Program-made: the position numbers and the translations under genes
In this document: positions 33,401 through 42,697 of the stretch, one piece after another
How the letters are laid out: the number at the start of each line of letters is the position of its first letter
Numbering within the stretch: the stretch's first letter is position 1
Notes under the pieces: model-generated
Seen by the model: only the letters and a program-made list of their open reading frames with translations
Told to the model about the DNA's origin: nothing
Databases searched by the model: none
Source of the DNA: Pseudomonas sp. TH43
GTDB taxonomy: Bacteria > Pseudomonadota > Gammaproteobacteria > Pseudomonadales > Pseudomonadaceae
Reading direction: 5' to 3'
Length of the DNA stretch: 64,000 nt
Assembly: GCF_016650635.1 (NCBI RefSeq)
Contig: NZ_JAEKFI010000004.1
Location: 1,713,501-1,777,500, forward strand

Positions 33401-35185
33401 TTAAGCCTGAACCAGCGGGCCGGGGTTTTTCAGGTATTGCTCACGGATCGCCTTCGCCGACCAATAGGTCAATGCCGCGACCAGACCGGTCGGGTTGTAA
33501 CCCAGGCCCTGCGGGAACGCCGACGCACCCGGCACGAAGACGTTATGCACGTCCCAGCTCTGCAAGTAGCGGTTCAGTGCGCTGGTTTTCGGGTCGGTGC
33601 CCATGATCGCGCCACCGTTGAGGTGGGTGGTCTGGTAGGCCGCGGTGTTGAAGTGGTCGCCGACTTGCTTGCCGATCACGGCAATGGCTTTCGGGCCCAT
33701 GGCTTCGGCGATCTTGCCCATTTTCTCGACCATGAAGCGGTTCATCTTGATGTCGTTTTCCTGCCAGTCGAACGTCATCCGCAGCAGCGGCAAGCCGTAG
33801 GCATCGCGGTAAACCGGGTCGAGATCGAGGTAGTTGCCACGGTAGGACTGATGCGCGCCGTGGGCGTCCATCGAGACCTGATGGGTGTAGTAATCGGCGG
33901 TCGCGCGTTTCCACGCACTGCCCCAGGCCGGTGTGCCCGGCGGGTTGGAAGTGCCGGCAATCGGCCGGCTGCCGGCCTGGTTGACCCACATCGGCGAACC
34001 ACCGACGAAGCCGTGTGGGCCGTGGTCGAAGTTGTCGGCGTTGAAGTCATCCAGCGCCACGCCGTTACCGCCGGCGCCGATGAAGTTGTTGGTGTGGGTG
34101 TCCTTGTCGAAGAACGCCTTGATGGTCGCCATGTTCTGGTAAGCGAAGTTACGCCCGACCACGCCTTCGCCGCTGATCGGGTCGTAGGGTTTGCCGATGC
34201 CCGAGAGCAGCATCAAACGCACGTTGTGCAACTGGAACGCGCCGAGGATCACCAGATCCGCCGGTTGCTCGATCTCGCGGCCCTGACCGTCGACGTAGGT
34301 GACGCCAGTGGCTTTGCTTTTCGTGCTGTCGAGGTTGATCCGCAGCACGTGCGCGTTGGCGCGCAGCTCGAAATTCGGCAGCGGCTTGAGCGCTGGCAGA
34401 ATGTTCACGTTCGGCGAGGCTTTGGAATACATGTAGCAAACGTAACCGCTGCAGAACCCGCAGAAGTTGCACGGGCCCATTTGTGCGCCGTAAGGGTTGG
34501 TGTAGGGCCCCGAGGTGTTCGCCGAAGGCAGGTTGTAGGGTTTGTAACCGACTTCAGTCGCCGCTTTGCCGAACAGCTGTGCGGAAACGGTGTTCTTCTG
34601 CGCTTCCAGCGGGAACGGGTTGGAGCGATCGGGCGCGTAAGGATTGCCGCCCTTGCCCTGACCGACCAGTTGGCCTTTGACGGTCCATGCCTGGCCAGAG
34701 GTGCCGAAGACTTTTTCGGCGAAATCGAAGAACGGCTCCAGCTCTTCATAGCTGACGCCAAAGTCCTGGATGGTCATGTCCTTGGGGATAAAGCTTTTGC
34801 CGTAGCGCTCTTCGTAGTGGCTACGCATGCGCAACTCGATCGGGTCGACGCGAAAGTGCACGCCCGACCAGTGCAGACCGGCGCCGCCGACACCGTTGCC
34901 CGGCAGAAACGCGCCCAACTGACGGTTCGGCAGCGCGATGTCGTTGACGCTATGGCGAATGGTCACGGTCTCTTTGGAGATGTCCTGGAAGAGTTTTTTG
35001 CGCACGCTGTAGGTGAGTTCGTCGATCACCTGTGGGTAGTTGCCGTCAGGGTAGGTGTCCTGCATCGGCCCGCGCTCCAGCGCCAGCACGTTGAGCCCAG
35101 CCTCGGTCAGCTCTTTGGCCATGATTGCGCCTGTCCAGCCGAAACCGACGATCACTGCGTCGACCTTCTTCATTACTGTTGCCAT
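33401..35185 (-). CDS. FAD-dependent GMC dehydrogenase large subunit (gluconate 2-dehydrogenase type)
   Basis: A 594-residue GMC flavoprotein. The N-terminal dinucleotide-binding motif is VDAVIVGFGWTGAIMAKELTE, followed by FLPGNGVGGAGLHWSG, which is typical of this clade. A Cys-rich stretch CNFCGFCSGYVC near residue 240 could ligate an iron-sulfur cluster as in FAD-dependent glucose dehydrogenases. The C-terminal active-site His/Asn region is HLNGGAIMGTDPKTSALNRYL with VPGASAFPQGLGYNPTGLVAAL. It lies two bases after the small-subunit stop. The substrate is probably gluconate or a related sugar acid; this is inferred from family. Confidence 0.88.
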   Translation of the reverse strand: MATVMKKVDAVIVGFGWTGAIMAKELTEAGLNVLALERGPMQDTYPDGNYPQVIDELTYSVRKKLFQDISKETVTIRHSVNDIALPNRQLGAFLPGNGVGGAGLHWSGVHFRVDPIELRMRSHYEERYGKSFIPKDMTIQDFGVSYEELEPFFDFAEKVFGTSGQAWTVKGQLVGQGKGGNPYAPDRSNPFPLEAQKNTVSAQLFGKAATEVGYKPYNLPSANTSGPYTNPYGAQMGPCNFCGFCSGYVCYMYSKASPNVNILPALKPLPNFELRANAHVLRINLDSTKSKATGVTYVDGQGREIEQPADLVILGAFQLHNVRLMLLSGIGKPYDPISGEGVVGRNFAYQNMATIKAFFDKDTHTNNFIGAGGNGVALDDFNADNFDHGPHGFVGGSPMWVNQAGSRPIAGTSNPPGTPAWGSAWKRATADYYTHQVSMDAHGAHQSYRGNYLDLDPVYRDAYGLPLLRMTFDWQENDIKMNRFMVEKMGKIAEAMGPKAIAVIGKQVGDHFNTAAYQTTHLNGGAIMGTDPKTSALNRYLQSWDVHNVFVPGASAFPQGLGYNPTGLVAALTYWSAKAIREQYLKNPGPLVQA

Positions 35186-35187
35186 GC

Positions 35188-35934
35188 TCACGCCCTCTCG
35201 CCGCGAATCGAAACTGCCGGGAAGGGGTATTGCTCGTTGCGTTCCACCCAGTCCATGAAATCGGCGCGGGCGCCGGGGAAGCCGATCATGGTCCAGCCGA
35301 CCATGCCTTTGTTGCCACCGTGGATCGGGTCGCAGAAGAACCCTTCCTTGGTGTTTTGCAGCAGCAGGTTGAAGAAAATCTTCGCCGGAACCGCGTCGAA
35401 CTGCGGTTTGCCAGCTTCTAGTTGCTTGAGCAAATCGTCTCGGGTAGCGCTGTCTTGCTCAGCAAATACTTTACCGTTGAGGGATTTTGCCCACTGATCC
35501 GTGGCGGCGATGCCGAGACGATAGATCTCTTTAGGCACCAGTTTGCTCTGCCAACCCATCTCCGGCGCGGCGTCGGCATTGAACGGGCCTTGCATGAACC
35601 ACAGGGCTCCGGCGGCGTACGGGGTGTTCATCTGCCGGTCGATGTATTCCGGCACGCCCGCTTCGAGCGCGCCCGGACCCTGTGCATCGTTAGGGATCAA
35701 TTGCGCGACGGCGGCATTGATGAACGCCCATTCTTCGGCGGTGAAATAGCTCGGCTGGTAGACGCTGGCGTCTGTGCGGGCCGGTTGTGCTGGGGGCGCA
35801 GGCGGTGCGGCTTCAGGCGCGGCTTGCAAGACGCTGCTGCCCAGCGCGGTACCGGCCAGAGTGACGACCGGAATCAGGGTCAGGGATTTACGCAAAAACT
35901 CACGCCGCGGATTGTCTCGATCTGCGTCAGACAT
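35188..35934 (-). CDS. Gluconate 2-dehydrogenase subunit 3 family protein (Tat-exported)
   Basis: A 248-residue small subunit that carries a twin-arginine signal (RREFLRKSLTLIPVVTLAG, residues about 11-29); it likely exports the folded FAD subunit along with it. The ATG at 35934 follows GAGG with suitable spacing, and the long upstream extension looks non-coding. Family features include EWAFINAAVAQLIPNDAQGPGALEAGVPEYIDRQ region and a C-terminal WTMIGFPGARADFMDWVE. It is the first gene of the three-gene operon with the FAD subunit and the triheme cytochrome. Confidence 0.9.
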   Translation of the reverse strand: MSDADRDNPRREFLRKSLTLIPVVTLAGTALGSSVLQAAPEAAPPAPPAQPARTDASVYQPSYFTAEEWAFINAAVAQLIPNDAQGPGALEAGVPEYIDRQMNTPYAAGALWFMQGPFNADAAPEMGWQSKLVPKEIYRLGIAATDQWAKSLNGKVFAEQDSATRDDLLKQLEAGKPQFDAVPAKIFFNLLLQNTKEGFFCDPIHGGNKGMVGWTMIGFPGARADFMDWVERNEQYPFPAVSIRGERA

Positions 35935-36239
35935 GGAGGGCACCTCATCAGGCATTAGGGGTTCAGCCGTTTCTGCGAACGGCTTGAGGATTTTTCGTCG
36001 CGACGCAACCGGTCTGACCCGGAAAAGGGGGACGAGTCTGCAACATCGTGTGACAAATGGTAGCAGGCTAAGCTTCTGTATGAACCGATTCGGCGGAAAA
36101 AACCGCGGTTTTTCTTCAGCGCATGCGCTGAAACAGCTTCGATTCACATTTCTTTGACAATCGGCTCACGGGGCTTTGACCGCTGAACATCGATGCTGTG
36201 GCACCTCTCACCGATCAATCCCGACACGGTCACCCCAGC

Positions 36240-36884
36240 ATGTCCCGAGTGCGTTTTTTCCCTGCTTTGTGTTTATCGCTTGTTGCACTATTGCACTGGA
36301 TGCCCGCTCAGGCTGCGGCGGCGGCAACGGTGCGCCCGAACGAATGGGCGCAACCGGTCGAAGTGCAATACAACCTGTTCCAGATGTCGCCGACGCTCTA
36401 CCGCAGCGCATTGCCCGATGGTGGGGCGGTGCCGCTGCTGAAAAATCTCAAGGTCGCGACGGTGATCAACTTCCTGCCGGAAGCCGACAGTAGCTGGTTG
36501 TCCGACTCCGGCATCAACCAGGTGCAGTTGCCTTATCGCACCAACCATGTCGACGATGCCGACGTTCTTAAGACGCTGCGTGCCATTCAGGCTGCCGAGG
36601 CCAATGGCCCGGTGCTGATGCATTGCAAACACGGTTCCGACCGCACCGGCCTGATGGCAGCGATGTATCGAGTGGTGGTGCAGGGCTGGAGCAAAGAAGA
36701 CGCCTTGAGCGAAATGACCCAGGGCGGTTTTGGTGAAAGCGGCCATTTCCGCGACAGCGTGCGCTATGTGATGCAGGCCGATGTCGACAAATTGCGCACC
36801 GCGCTGGCCAATGGTGATTGCAGCACCAGCGCGTTTGCGACCTGCTCGATGAAGAGCTGGTTTCAGTCGGTCAATCTCAAGTGA
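36240..36884 (+). CDS. tpbA: Periplasmic dual-specificity tyrosine phosphatase, TpbA-like
   Basis: A 214-residue protein with a signal peptide (ending near PAQAAAAA) and a cysteine phosphatase domain. The P-loop is CKHGSDRTG (about residues 124-132), giving the CX5R signature, with the general-acid Asp probably in NHVDDADV. The region NLFQMSPTLYRSALPDGG and GPVLMHCKHG closely resemble P. aeruginosa TpbA as I remember it, which dephosphorylates the diguanylate cyclase TpbB and so lowers c-di-GMP. No cyclase gene is adjacent. Its 3' end overlaps the convergent peptidase gene by 22 bases. Confidence 0.8.
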   Translation: MSRVRFFPALCLSLVALLHWMPAQAAAAATVRPNEWAQPVEVQYNLFQMSPTLYRSALPDGGAVPLLKNLKVATVINFLPEADSSWLSDSGINQVQLPYRTNHVDDADVLKTLRAIQAAEANGPVLMHCKHGSDRTGLMAAMYRVVVQGWSKEDALSEMTQGGFGESGHFRDSVRYVMQADVDKLRTALANGDCSTSAFATCSMKSWFQSVNLK

Positions 36885-38920
36885 GCATTTTGCTCATCTG
36901 AACCCGGCGCAGTGAGTTGAGCATTGACTGGCCGCTCAAGGAACGTGTGCAAAGCGCTCGGCAGCGACAGCGAGTCGCCCGAGAAAAACGCTTCGCGAAA
37001 GGCCCGACCGGTGCGCGGGTTGAACACACCCTCGCGCTCGAAGCGTTTAAAGGCTTCAGTCGCCAGCACGCCCGACCATTTGTAGGCGTACACCGAGGCT
37101 TCGTAACCGGTGGCCAGATAATCGAAGCTGTTGGCGAATCGGCAGTAGGTCGGCAGTTGTAACGCTGGAAACTCGTGCTGCACCTCCTCGAACACTTGCG
37201 CAATGCTGCGGCCGTCGCCGTGGCTTTTGTGCAATTCAAAATCCAGCAACGCGCCCAACAGCAACATCGCCGTGGCCCGGCTGGTCTGTGCCTCAAGCGC
37301 GGTCAGTGCGGTGTTGACCCGCTCTGTGGTCAGGCGCTCCCCGGTTTGATGGTGCGCCGCCAGCCACAGGAGAAACTCCCGCGACAGGCACCAATGCTCA
37401 AAAAACTGCCCGGTGAATTCGGCGCAGTCCCGGGCAAATTGGGAAATGCCTGACAGGTTGAAATGCGGTGAGCGCGTCAGTACCTGTTGCAGGCAATGCC
37501 CGAACTCATGGAGCAGCACCCGCAGATCGTGATGCGAAAGCAGACACGGGTGCTCCGCCGTCGGGGCGGTGAAGTGGCTGGACAGCACGGCAATCGGCGT
37601 CGACAAGCGACCTTCGGCATTGATTCGCCGATTGCGCACGGTGCCTGTCCAGGCAAAGTCCGCCGAGTGCTCGCCCGCGTATGGATCCAGATAGATGTGC
37701 CCGATCACCTGGTCGTGTTCGCTGACCTCGAACAGACGCACCTGCTCATGCCAGCGATCAAACGTGGGTTGCTCACGAATGGCGATACCGAACAGGTGTT
37801 CACTGAACCGGCATAAGCCGCGCAGCGTGTCGTCCAGCGGGAAGAAATTGCGTAAGCCCTGCAGCGCGCCATCCAGTTGCTGCACGCGTAACTGCTCGCC
37901 GAGGAAATCTTCATCCCATGCCTCAATCGTCCCGAAACCCTGCTGATCGGCGAACGTTCGCAGGGTTTGTGCCTCTTGCTCCAGCAAAGGCGTGGCCAGC
38001 GCCACTTGCTCGCGCAGGAAGGCGCTGACCTGAGTGGTGTCGGTGATCACCCGGTTGTTGAGGCGCAACTGGGCGAAGTTGTCGAAACCCAGCACTTCGG
38101 CCTTCTCTTGTCGCAACGCCAGCAGCAAGCTCAACACCGGCTCGTTATCGAACTGATTCGCCTGCGGGCCCTGATCGGAGGCGCGGGTGCTCCACGCAAT
38201 AAAGTATTCCTCGCGCAAGCTGCGGTTGTGCGCGTACGTCATGATTTGCTGGCAAGTGTTCAGATCCAGTGTAAGCAGCCAGCCATCGAGCCCGGCCTCT
38301 CTGGCCTTGAGCGCCAGTTGTGCCTGGCTGTGCAGGCTCAGCCCTTCGAGCAGCGCGGCATCGGTGATGTGCCGGGTCCAAGCGGCGTTGGCGAGTTCGA
38401 TCTGACTGACGAACAATTGTTCGAGCAGGCCAATGACGCGATTCAAGCGTGCAAGCTTCTCTTGTTGCGCCGCCGGCAACTCAACGCCGGACAAGCGATA
38501 CGCGCGCAGGATTTTTGCCAGTGACGCTTTGCGTGAGGCATCGAAATGAGCGGCGACTGCACTGTTTTCCAAGCGTTGAAAAGTACGGAACAACGGCAGG
38601 CTCGCCGTCTTGTCAGTTCTATATTGCGCGGCGATCTGGCTGCACTGCGCGCTCGCCTGTTGCCACGCGCTATCGGCGGATTTGCTCATCGAAAGGTATT
38701 CGATCACCGCCATGGTTTCCGCCAATGCGGCATCGGCTTCATTGATGGCGAGGATCAGGTCGTCCCAGTTCGGCTGCTCGGTCTGGCTGGCGATGACGTG
38801 CTCAATGGTCTGCTGATTGTTGGTCACAATCGTTGTGATGGCCGGCAGCAGGTGTTCGGCGCGCACCGTCGACCACGGAGGGAGCGTCCAGTGTTGTAAC
38901 AGCGGATTGGAATCAGGCAT
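36863..38920 (-). CDS. M3 family metallopeptidase, divergent oligopeptidase A paralogue
   Basis: A 685-residue zinc peptidase. The zinc site is LLHEFGHCLQQ (HExxH near residue 465) with the downstream Glu in CAEFTGQFFEHW. The N-terminus PLLQHWTLPPWSTVRAEHLLPAI is clearly related to the prlC product encoded 400 bases away, but it is quite diverged over the middle. It is probably a cytoplasmic oligopeptidase. Transcription order is prlC, yheV, then this gene, with a perfect 14-bp hairpin just before it. Confidence 0.88.
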   Translation of the reverse strand: MPDSNPLLQHWTLPPWSTVRAEHLLPAITTIVTNNQQTIEHVIASQTEQPNWDDLILAINEADAALAETMAVIEYLSMSKSADSAWQQASAQCSQIAAQYRTDKTASLPLFRTFQRLENSAVAAHFDASRKASLAKILRAYRLSGVELPAAQQEKLARLNRVIGLLEQLFVSQIELANAAWTRHITDAALLEGLSLHSQAQLALKAREAGLDGWLLTLDLNTCQQIMTYAHNRSLREEYFIAWSTRASDQGPQANQFDNEPVLSLLLALRQEKAEVLGFDNFAQLRLNNRVITDTTQVSAFLREQVALATPLLEQEAQTLRTFADQQGFGTIEAWDEDFLGEQLRVQQLDGALQGLRNFFPLDDTLRGLCRFSEHLFGIAIREQPTFDRWHEQVRLFEVSEHDQVIGHIYLDPYAGEHSADFAWTGTVRNRRINAEGRLSTPIAVLSSHFTAPTAEHPCLLSHHDLRVLLHEFGHCLQQVLTRSPHFNLSGISQFARDCAEFTGQFFEHWCLSREFLLWLAAHHQTGERLTTERVNTALTALEAQTSRATAMLLLGALLDFELHKSHGDGRSIAQVFEEVQHEFPALQLPTYCRFANSFDYLATGYEASVYAYKWSGVLATEAFKRFEREGVFNPRTGRAFREAFFSGDSLSLPSALHTFLERPVNAQLTAPGSDEQNAHLRLTD

Positions 38921-38993
38921 GGCGTCTTCCTTGAGGGATGGCTGAAACAGCCAGCCTAATCAGGAAGCGCAGGGGAAGGGCGGTACATAGTTA

Positions 38994-39025
38994 CCACCTT
39001 TCACCGAGCAATCGGTGAAAGGTGG
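38994..39025 (-). terminator. Strong hairpin downstream of yheV
   Basis: CCACCTTTCACCGA pairs perfectly with TCGGTGAAAGGTGG over 14 bp around a 4-base loop. It lies just beyond the yheV stop. No T run follows on the minus strand, so termination may be incomplete or rho-assisted. Confidence 0.6.
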
Positions 39026-39033
39026 GTCATCCG

Positions 39034-39327
39034 TCAGTGTTGCTCGTCAGGCTTTTTCTTCAGCTTCGGGTTGGGGAAAAACTGCACTGCCTGCACGGTT
39101 TTGTCTGGCGCAGGTTTGTTGACAGCGCTGGTGTTAACCCGCGTGCCCAGTTCTTTCGGCACCGACAGCCCTTGCTCGTTGAGCGTGTCGGCGTAACCGC
39201 AGGCCACGCATTCACGGTGCGGCACGCTGTCTTCGTTCCACATCATCAACTTGTCCGGCTCGCTGCACGCCGGGCAGACTGCCCCGGCGATAAAGCGTTT
39301 TTTGGTAATCACAGGCCCCTCACTCAT
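39034..39327 (-). CDS. YheV family zinc-ribbon protein
   Basis: A 97-residue protein with a putative zinc ribbon: CPAC (about residues 18-21) and CVAC (about residues 41-44). The N-terminus MSEGPVITKKRFIAGAVCPAC is typical of YheV, as is the conserved pairing with prlC. Its ATG overlaps the prlC stop (ATGA), so translation is coupled. Function is unknown. Confidence 0.88.
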   Translation of the reverse strand: MSEGPVITKKRFIAGAVCPACSEPDKLMMWNEDSVPHRECVACGYADTLNEQGLSVPKELGTRVNTSAVNKPAPDKTVQAVQFFPNPKLKKKPDEQH

Positions 39328-41375
39328 GCTGCCGCGTCCTCACTCAGACCGCTGTGGCGTAACAGTGCGTCAATCGATGGCTCACGGCCACGGAAGTCGA
39401 CGAACAGCACCATCGGCGCCTGCGAACCGCCGCGCGCCAGAATCGCTTCGCGGAAAGCGCGACCGGTTTCAGCGTTGAGCACGCCGTCTTCTTCGAACTT
39501 GGAGAAGGCATCGGCCGACAATACTTCAGCCCATTTGTAGCTGTAGTAACCCGCTGCGTAACCGCCGGCAAAAATGTGCGCGAAGCTGTTCGGGAAGCGG
39601 TTATAGGCTGGCGGACGCATCACCGACACCTCGTCGCGCACGCCTTCCAGCACCTGCGCAACGCTGCGGCCGTCACCGTGAGTGGCGTGCAGTTCGAAGT
39701 CGAACAGCGAGAACTCCAGCTGACGCACCATCATCAGGCCGGACTGGAAGTTTTTCGCTGCGAGCATTTTTTCCAGCAGATCCTGGGGCAGCGGTTCGCC
39801 GCTTTCGTAGTGACCAGAGATCAGCGCGAGGCCTTCCGGTTCCCAGCACCAGTTTTCCATGAACTGGCTTGGCAGTTCGACCGCGTCCCACGCCACGCCG
39901 TTGATACCGGACACGCCGGCATGCTCAACGCGGGTCAGCAGGTGATGCAGGCCATGCCCGAATTCGTGGAACAGCGTGGTCACTTCATCGTGGGTCAGCA
40001 GCGCAGGCTTGCCGCTGTCGGCCGGGGTGAAGTTGCACACCAGATTGGCCACCGGGCTTTGCAGCACGCCCTCTACGGTGCGACGGCGGTCGCGGGCGCC
40101 GTCCATCCATGCACCGCCACGCTTGTTGGCGCGGGCATAGAGGTCGAAGAAGAAGCGGCCGACGTGCTGACCGTTTTCCTTGATTTCGAACAGGCGTACA
40201 TCCGGATGCCAGGTGTCGAAGCCTTTCTGTTCGGCGATTTCGATGCCGTACAGACGTTGCACGATGGCGAACAGACCGCCCAAGACCTTGTCGATCGGGA
40301 AGTAGGCGCGCAGGGCTTCCTGGGCGACGCTGTAGCGTTGTTCACGGAGCTTTTCACCGTAGAAACCGCTGTCCCAGCTTTGCAGGTCGGCGCAACCCTG
40401 TTCGGCGGCGTAAGCGCGCAGTTGTTGCAGATCCTGTGCGGCGAAAGGTTTGCTGCGCTTGGCCAGATCGCGCAGGAAGCTCAGCACCTGATCGCTGGAC
40501 TCGGCCATTTTGGTCGCCAGGCTCAGCTCGGAGAAGCTGGTGAAGCCCAAGAGTTTGGCCAGTTCCTGACGCAGGTCGAGGATCTCTTCCATCACCGGGC
40601 CGTTGTCGTTCTGGCCGGCGTTCGGGCCTTGATCCGAGGCGCGGGTGCAGTAGGCGGCGTAGACTTCTTCGCGCAGCGCACGGTCTTGCGCGTAGGTCAT
40701 CACCGCGTAGTAGCTCGGGAATTCCAGGGTGATCAGCCAGCCATCGAGGCCTTTGGCCTGTGCAGCAGCGGCCATTTGCGCCTTGGCCGAATCGGTCAGG
40801 CCGGCAAGGGCGGCTTCGTCGCTGACGTGCTTGGTCCACGCCTGTGTGGCGTCGAGCAGCTGATTGGAGAAACGACTGCCCAGTTCGGACAGCTTGCTCT
40901 GCACTTCGGCGTAGCGTTTCTGCTCGGCTTCCGGCAGATCGATACCCGACAGACGGAAGTCACGCAGAGCGTGTTCCAGAATAGTCTTTTGCGCCACGTC
41001 GAAACCGCCGGCTTCGGGGCTGTTGGCCAGCGCTTCAAACGCCTGGAACAGTTCGCGGTTCTGGCCCATCTCGGTGGAGTAGGCGCTCAGGGCGGGCAGG
41101 CACGACTCGTAGGCTTCACGCAATTCGGCGCTGTTGCACACGGCGTTGAGGTGGCTGACGGGGCTCCAGGCGGCGCTGAGGCGATCATTGAGTTCGTCCA
41201 TCGCCAATACCAGGCCGGCCCAGGTCGGGTTCTGCACCTGAGTCTTGAGAATTTCGGCGATGGCGGCGCGGTTGTCGGCCAGGATCGTTTCGATGGCGGG
41301 CAGGACGTGTTCGGCACGGATCGTGGAGAACGGTGGCAGGTCGTAGGACTGCAGCAGAGGGTTGTTCACGCTCAC
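39324..41375 (-). CDS. prlC: Oligopeptidase A
   Basis: A 683-residue M3 zinc metallopeptidase that degrades short peptides, including cleaved signal peptides. The start is taken as GTG at 41375, giving MSVNNPLLQSYDLPPFS with AAGGTG six bases upstream; the frame stays open for ten more codons. The HExxH zinc site is TLFHEFGHGLHHLL near residue 467, with the downstream Glu in WDAVELPSQFMENW. Length is that of the E. coli enzyme. It is the first gene of the prlC-yheV pair and is divergent from the gamma-carbonic anhydrase gene. Confidence 0.94.
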   Translation of the reverse strand: MSVNNPLLQSYDLPPFSTIRAEHVLPAIETILADNRAAIAEILKTQVQNPTWAGLVLAMDELNDRLSAAWSPVSHLNAVCNSAELREAYESCLPALSAYSTEMGQNRELFQAFEALANSPEAGGFDVAQKTILEHALRDFRLSGIDLPEAEQKRYAEVQSKLSELGSRFSNQLLDATQAWTKHVSDEAALAGLTDSAKAQMAAAAQAKGLDGWLITLEFPSYYAVMTYAQDRALREEVYAAYCTRASDQGPNAGQNDNGPVMEEILDLRQELAKLLGFTSFSELSLATKMAESSDQVLSFLRDLAKRSKPFAAQDLQQLRAYAAEQGCADLQSWDSGFYGEKLREQRYSVAQEALRAYFPIDKVLGGLFAIVQRLYGIEIAEQKGFDTWHPDVRLFEIKENGQHVGRFFFDLYARANKRGGAWMDGARDRRRTVEGVLQSPVANLVCNFTPADSGKPALLTHDEVTTLFHEFGHGLHHLLTRVEHAGVSGINGVAWDAVELPSQFMENWCWEPEGLALISGHYESGEPLPQDLLEKMLAAKNFQSGLMMVRQLEFSLFDFELHATHGDGRSVAQVLEGVRDEVSVMRPPAYNRFPNSFAHIFAGGYAAGYYSYKWAEVLSADAFSKFEEDGVLNAETGRAFREAILARGGSQAPMVLFVDFRGREPSIDALLRHSGLSEDAAA

Positions 41376-41463
41376 GGTTGGCACCTTGGCTGGGGAAACA
41401 TGCAACCATCTTAATTACAATCGGCATTCACCGCAGCTATCGGCGACAGAGAGAGAAATTATC

Positions 41464-42009
41464 GTGTCCGTTCGCAAGTACCAGAATCACACCCCCAGCC
41501 TGCGCAAAGGCGCGTTTGTTGACGCCTCGGCGGTGGTGATCGGCGACGTCGAAATCGGTGAAGACAGCTCGGTCTGGCCGCTGACCGTGATCCGTGGCGA
41601 CATGCACCGCATCCGCATCGGCGCGCGCACCAGCGTGCAGGACGGCTGCGTATTGCACATCACCCACGCCGGCCCGTTCAACCCGGACGGCTTCCCGCTG
41701 CTGATCGGCGATGACGTGACCATCGCTCACAAAGTCATGCTGCACGGCTGCACAGTCGGCAGCCGCGTGTTGATCGGCATGGGCAGCATCGTCATGGACG
41801 GCGCGGTGGTCGAGGATGATGTGATCATCGGCGCTGGCAGTCTGGTGCCGCCGGGCAAGCGCCTGGAAAGTGGTTTCCTCTACGTGGGCAGCCCGGTGAA
41901 ACAGATTCGCCCATTAAGCGACAAGGAAAATGCCTTCTTCACCTACAGCGCCGCCAACTACGTGAAGCTCAAGGATCTGCATCTGGCCGAAGGCTACGAC
42001 CAGATCTGA
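41464..42009 (+). CDS. Gamma-class carbonic anhydrase family protein (YrdA-like)
   Basis: A 181-residue left-handed beta-helix protein built from hexapeptide repeats (VVIGDVEIGEDSSVWPLTVIRGD). The three zinc-ligand His are in VLHITHAG and TIAHKVMLHGC. The start is GTG 41464, giving MSVRKYQNHTPSLRKGAFVD. Many members of this family lack measurable carbonic anhydrase activity, so the enzymatic role is uncertain. A HAD hydrolase follows after 28 bases on the same strand. Confidence 0.9.
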   Translation: MSVRKYQNHTPSLRKGAFVDASAVVIGDVEIGEDSSVWPLTVIRGDMHRIRIGARTSVQDGCVLHITHAGPFNPDGFPLLIGDDVTIAHKVMLHGCTVGSRVLIGMGSIVMDGAVVEDDVIIGAGSLVPPGKRLESGFLYVGSPVKQIRPLSDKENAFFTYSAANYVKLKDLHLAEGYDQI

Positions 42010-42037
42010 ATCGACTGACACCTGCTTGGGAATATTC

Positions 42038-42688
42038 ATGCATTACCAAACCGTACTGTTCGACCTCGATGGCACCCTGACCGACCCGCGTGAGGGCATC
42101 ACCCGTTCCATCCAGTTCGCCCTGGCCAAACTCGGCATCGATGAGCCGGACCTGACCAAACTCGAACACTTTATCGGCCCGCCGTTGCTACAGGCATTCA
42201 TGCAGTTCTACGACTTCGACGAGGCCAAGGCGTGGGACGCGGTGAATTTCTATCGCGAGCGTTTCAAAGTCACCGGCCTCTATGAAAACCGCGTGTTCGA
42301 TGGTGTTACGCCGTTGCTGGAAACCCTCAGTGGTCAAGGTCGGCAGCTGTATATCGCGACGTCCAAGCCGTGGATTTTCGCCCGTGAGATTGCCCGGCAT
42401 TTCGACTTCGCCCGACACTTCAAGGTGATTTACGGAAGCGAGCTGGATGGCACGCGCACCAACAAGGTTGAGTTGATTGCGCACTTGATCAAAGAAGAGG
42501 GTTTGGACCCGGCGAACACGCTGATGATCGGCGACCGCAAACATGACCTCATCGGTGCACGCAGCAATGGCCTGGATGCGGCGGCGGTGGGCTATGGGTT
42601 TGGCAGTTTTGAAGAATTGAATGCCGAAGCACCGGCTTATCACTTTGAAACACTGGACGAGTTGCATCAGGCATTTCTGCTGCGCTGA
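42038..42688 (+). CDS. HAD-family hydrolase, phosphoglycolate phosphatase-like
   Basis: A 216-residue cytoplasmic phosphatase of HAD subfamily IA. Motif I is VLFDLDGTLTD (nucleophile Asp), motif II is ATSKPW, motif III Lys is in TNKVELIAH and motif IV is MIGDRKHDLIGA. The cap between motifs I and II is helical. It starts at ATG 42038 rather than the upstream TTG. The substrate cannot be read from sequence. A REP doublet starts 9 bases after the stop. Confidence 0.88.
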   Translation: MHYQTVLFDLDGTLTDPREGITRSIQFALAKLGIDEPDLTKLEHFIGPPLLQAFMQFYDFDEAKAWDAVNFYRERFKVTGLYENRVFDGVTPLLETLSGQGRQLYIATSKPWIFAREIARHFDFARHFKVIYGSELDGTRTNKVELIAHLIKEEGLDPANTLMIGDRKHDLIGARSNGLDAAAVGYGFGSFEELNAEAPAYHFETLDELHQAFLLR

Positions 42689-42697
42689 TCAGTCAGT

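Noticed and set aside
33437..35497. A 686-codon open frame antisense to the GMC dehydrogenase gene
   Set aside because: Same explanation: strong third-position GC keeps the antisense frame open, and the dehydrogenase motifs are intact on the other strand.
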